Origin: 1-14-0-20-39-34 sp043800545 | Lineage (GTDB): Bacteria; Patescibacteriota; Patescibacteriia; Magasanikbacterales; UBA922 | Direction: 5' to 3' | Length of the DNA: 5,952 nt | Assembly: GCA_043800545.1 (NCBI GenBank) | Contig: JAZDMW010000059.1 | Location: 1 to 5,952 of the forward strand | Shown here: positions 5,693 to 5,952 of the stretch, one piece after another | Layout: each line of letters begins with the position of its first letter | How positions within the stretch are numbered: the first letter of the stretch is position 1 | Notes under the pieces: model-generated | The model's input: only the letters and a program-made list of their open reading frames with translations | Database searches by the model: none | Told to the model about the DNA's origin: nothing | Program-made: the position numbers and the translations under genes

Positions 5693-5952
5693 ATGTCAGA
5701 TCTGAAGATCCGAAATTTTTGTATCATTGCACACATTGACCATGGTAAATCTACCCTTGCAGATAGATTTCTTGAGATTACCAATACTGTAGAAAAAAGA
5801 AAAATGCGTGCTCAGCTTCTCGATACTATGGATATTGAACAAGAACGTGGTATTACCATAAAACTGCAACCCGTACGCATGCAATACGAAGGATATACCA
5901 TGAATCTCATAGATACTCCGGGTCATGTGGATTTTACATATGAAGTTTCTCG
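5693..5952 (+). CDS. lepA: LepA / elongation factor 4, N-terminal 86 residues (truncated by window edge)
   Basis: LepA is a ribosome-associated translational GTPase that acts on tRNA position during elongation or initiation; its precise cellular role is debated. The visible part is the start of the GTPase domain. The G1 P-loop AHIDHGKST is at 13-21, the switch I region LDTMDIEQERGITIK at 43-57, and the G3 motif DTPGH at 74-78, followed by VDFTYEVS. IRNFCIIAHIDHGKSTLADR and the TMDIEQERGITIKLQPV stretch match LepA rather than TypA/BipA, which has AHVDHGKTTL and a DSNDLEKERGITI-type switch. The ATG at 5693 has an in-frame TAA 12 bases upstream, fixing the start. The rest of the roughly 600-residue protein lies beyond the window. 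The gene has its own promoter and is separated from murJ by a terminator. Confidence 0.96.
   Translation, partial: MSDLKIRNFCIIAHIDHGKSTLADRFLEITNTVEKRKMRAQLLDTMDIEQERGITIKLQPVRMQYEGYTMNLIDTPGHVDFTYEVS

Noticed and set aside
5693..5952. TypA/BipA as an alternative for the last gene
   Set aside because: AHIDHGKSTLADR and MDIEQERGITIKLQPV are LepA-type; TypA has AHVDHGKTTL and a different switch I.
1..5952. UGA recoded to glycine, as in Gracilibacteria/Absconditabacteria
   Set aside because: All genes are full length or open to the window edge without in-frame TGA codons, and conserved glycines are encoded by GGN.
1..5952. CRISPR array, insertion sequence or phage element
   Set aside because: No spaced repeat series, transposase, integrase or long terminal inverted repeats were seen.

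Overview
The window looks like an AT-rich bacterial chromosome from the Candidate Phyla Radiation, most likely Patescibacteria/Parcubacteria. This is an inference from the style of the MurJ, CorA and beta-CASP proteins, the lack of clear Shine-Dalgarno sites, and the loose grouping of housekeeping genes. It has not been confirmed by any search. Standard-code translation works throughout: Trp is TGG, the completed genes end in TAA and no gene needs an in-frame TGA. The UGA-as-Gly code of Gracilibacteria/Absconditabacteria is therefore unlikely.

Layout. (1) 1-1244, minus strand: N-terminal 414 residues of UvrB (nucleotide excision repair), cut by the window edge. (2) 1245-1593: intergenic region with two back-to-back promoters. 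One reads left into uvrB as an almost leaderless message. The other reads right into a GC-rich, strongly folded stretch of about 260 bases that ends in a 12-bp terminator hairpin. I read this as an independent structured non-coding RNA that I cannot assign to a known class, and it is the main item of interest. (3) 1594-2943, minus strand: complete beta-CASP metallo-beta-lactamase-fold protein (predicted RNase), convergent with the ncRNA and sharing its terminator region. (4) 2944-3049: divergent overlapping promoters. (5) 3050-3970, plus strand: CorA-type divalent cation channel with a GMN motif. (6) 3997-5613, plus strand: MurJ-type lipid II flippase, probably cotranscribed with corA, starting at GTG and followed directly by a compact terminator. 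(7) 5638-5692: strong extended -10 promoter. (8) 5693-5952, plus strand: first 86 residues of LepA (EF4), cut by the window edge.

The protein genes are ordinary housekeeping functions: DNA repair, RNA turnover, Mg2+ transport, cell-wall precursor flipping and translation. They do not form an obvious pathway. The unusual content is the orphan structured RNA between uvrB and the beta-CASP gene, a possible kissing loop within it, and a MurJ that lacks two of the four cavity arginines known from E. coli.
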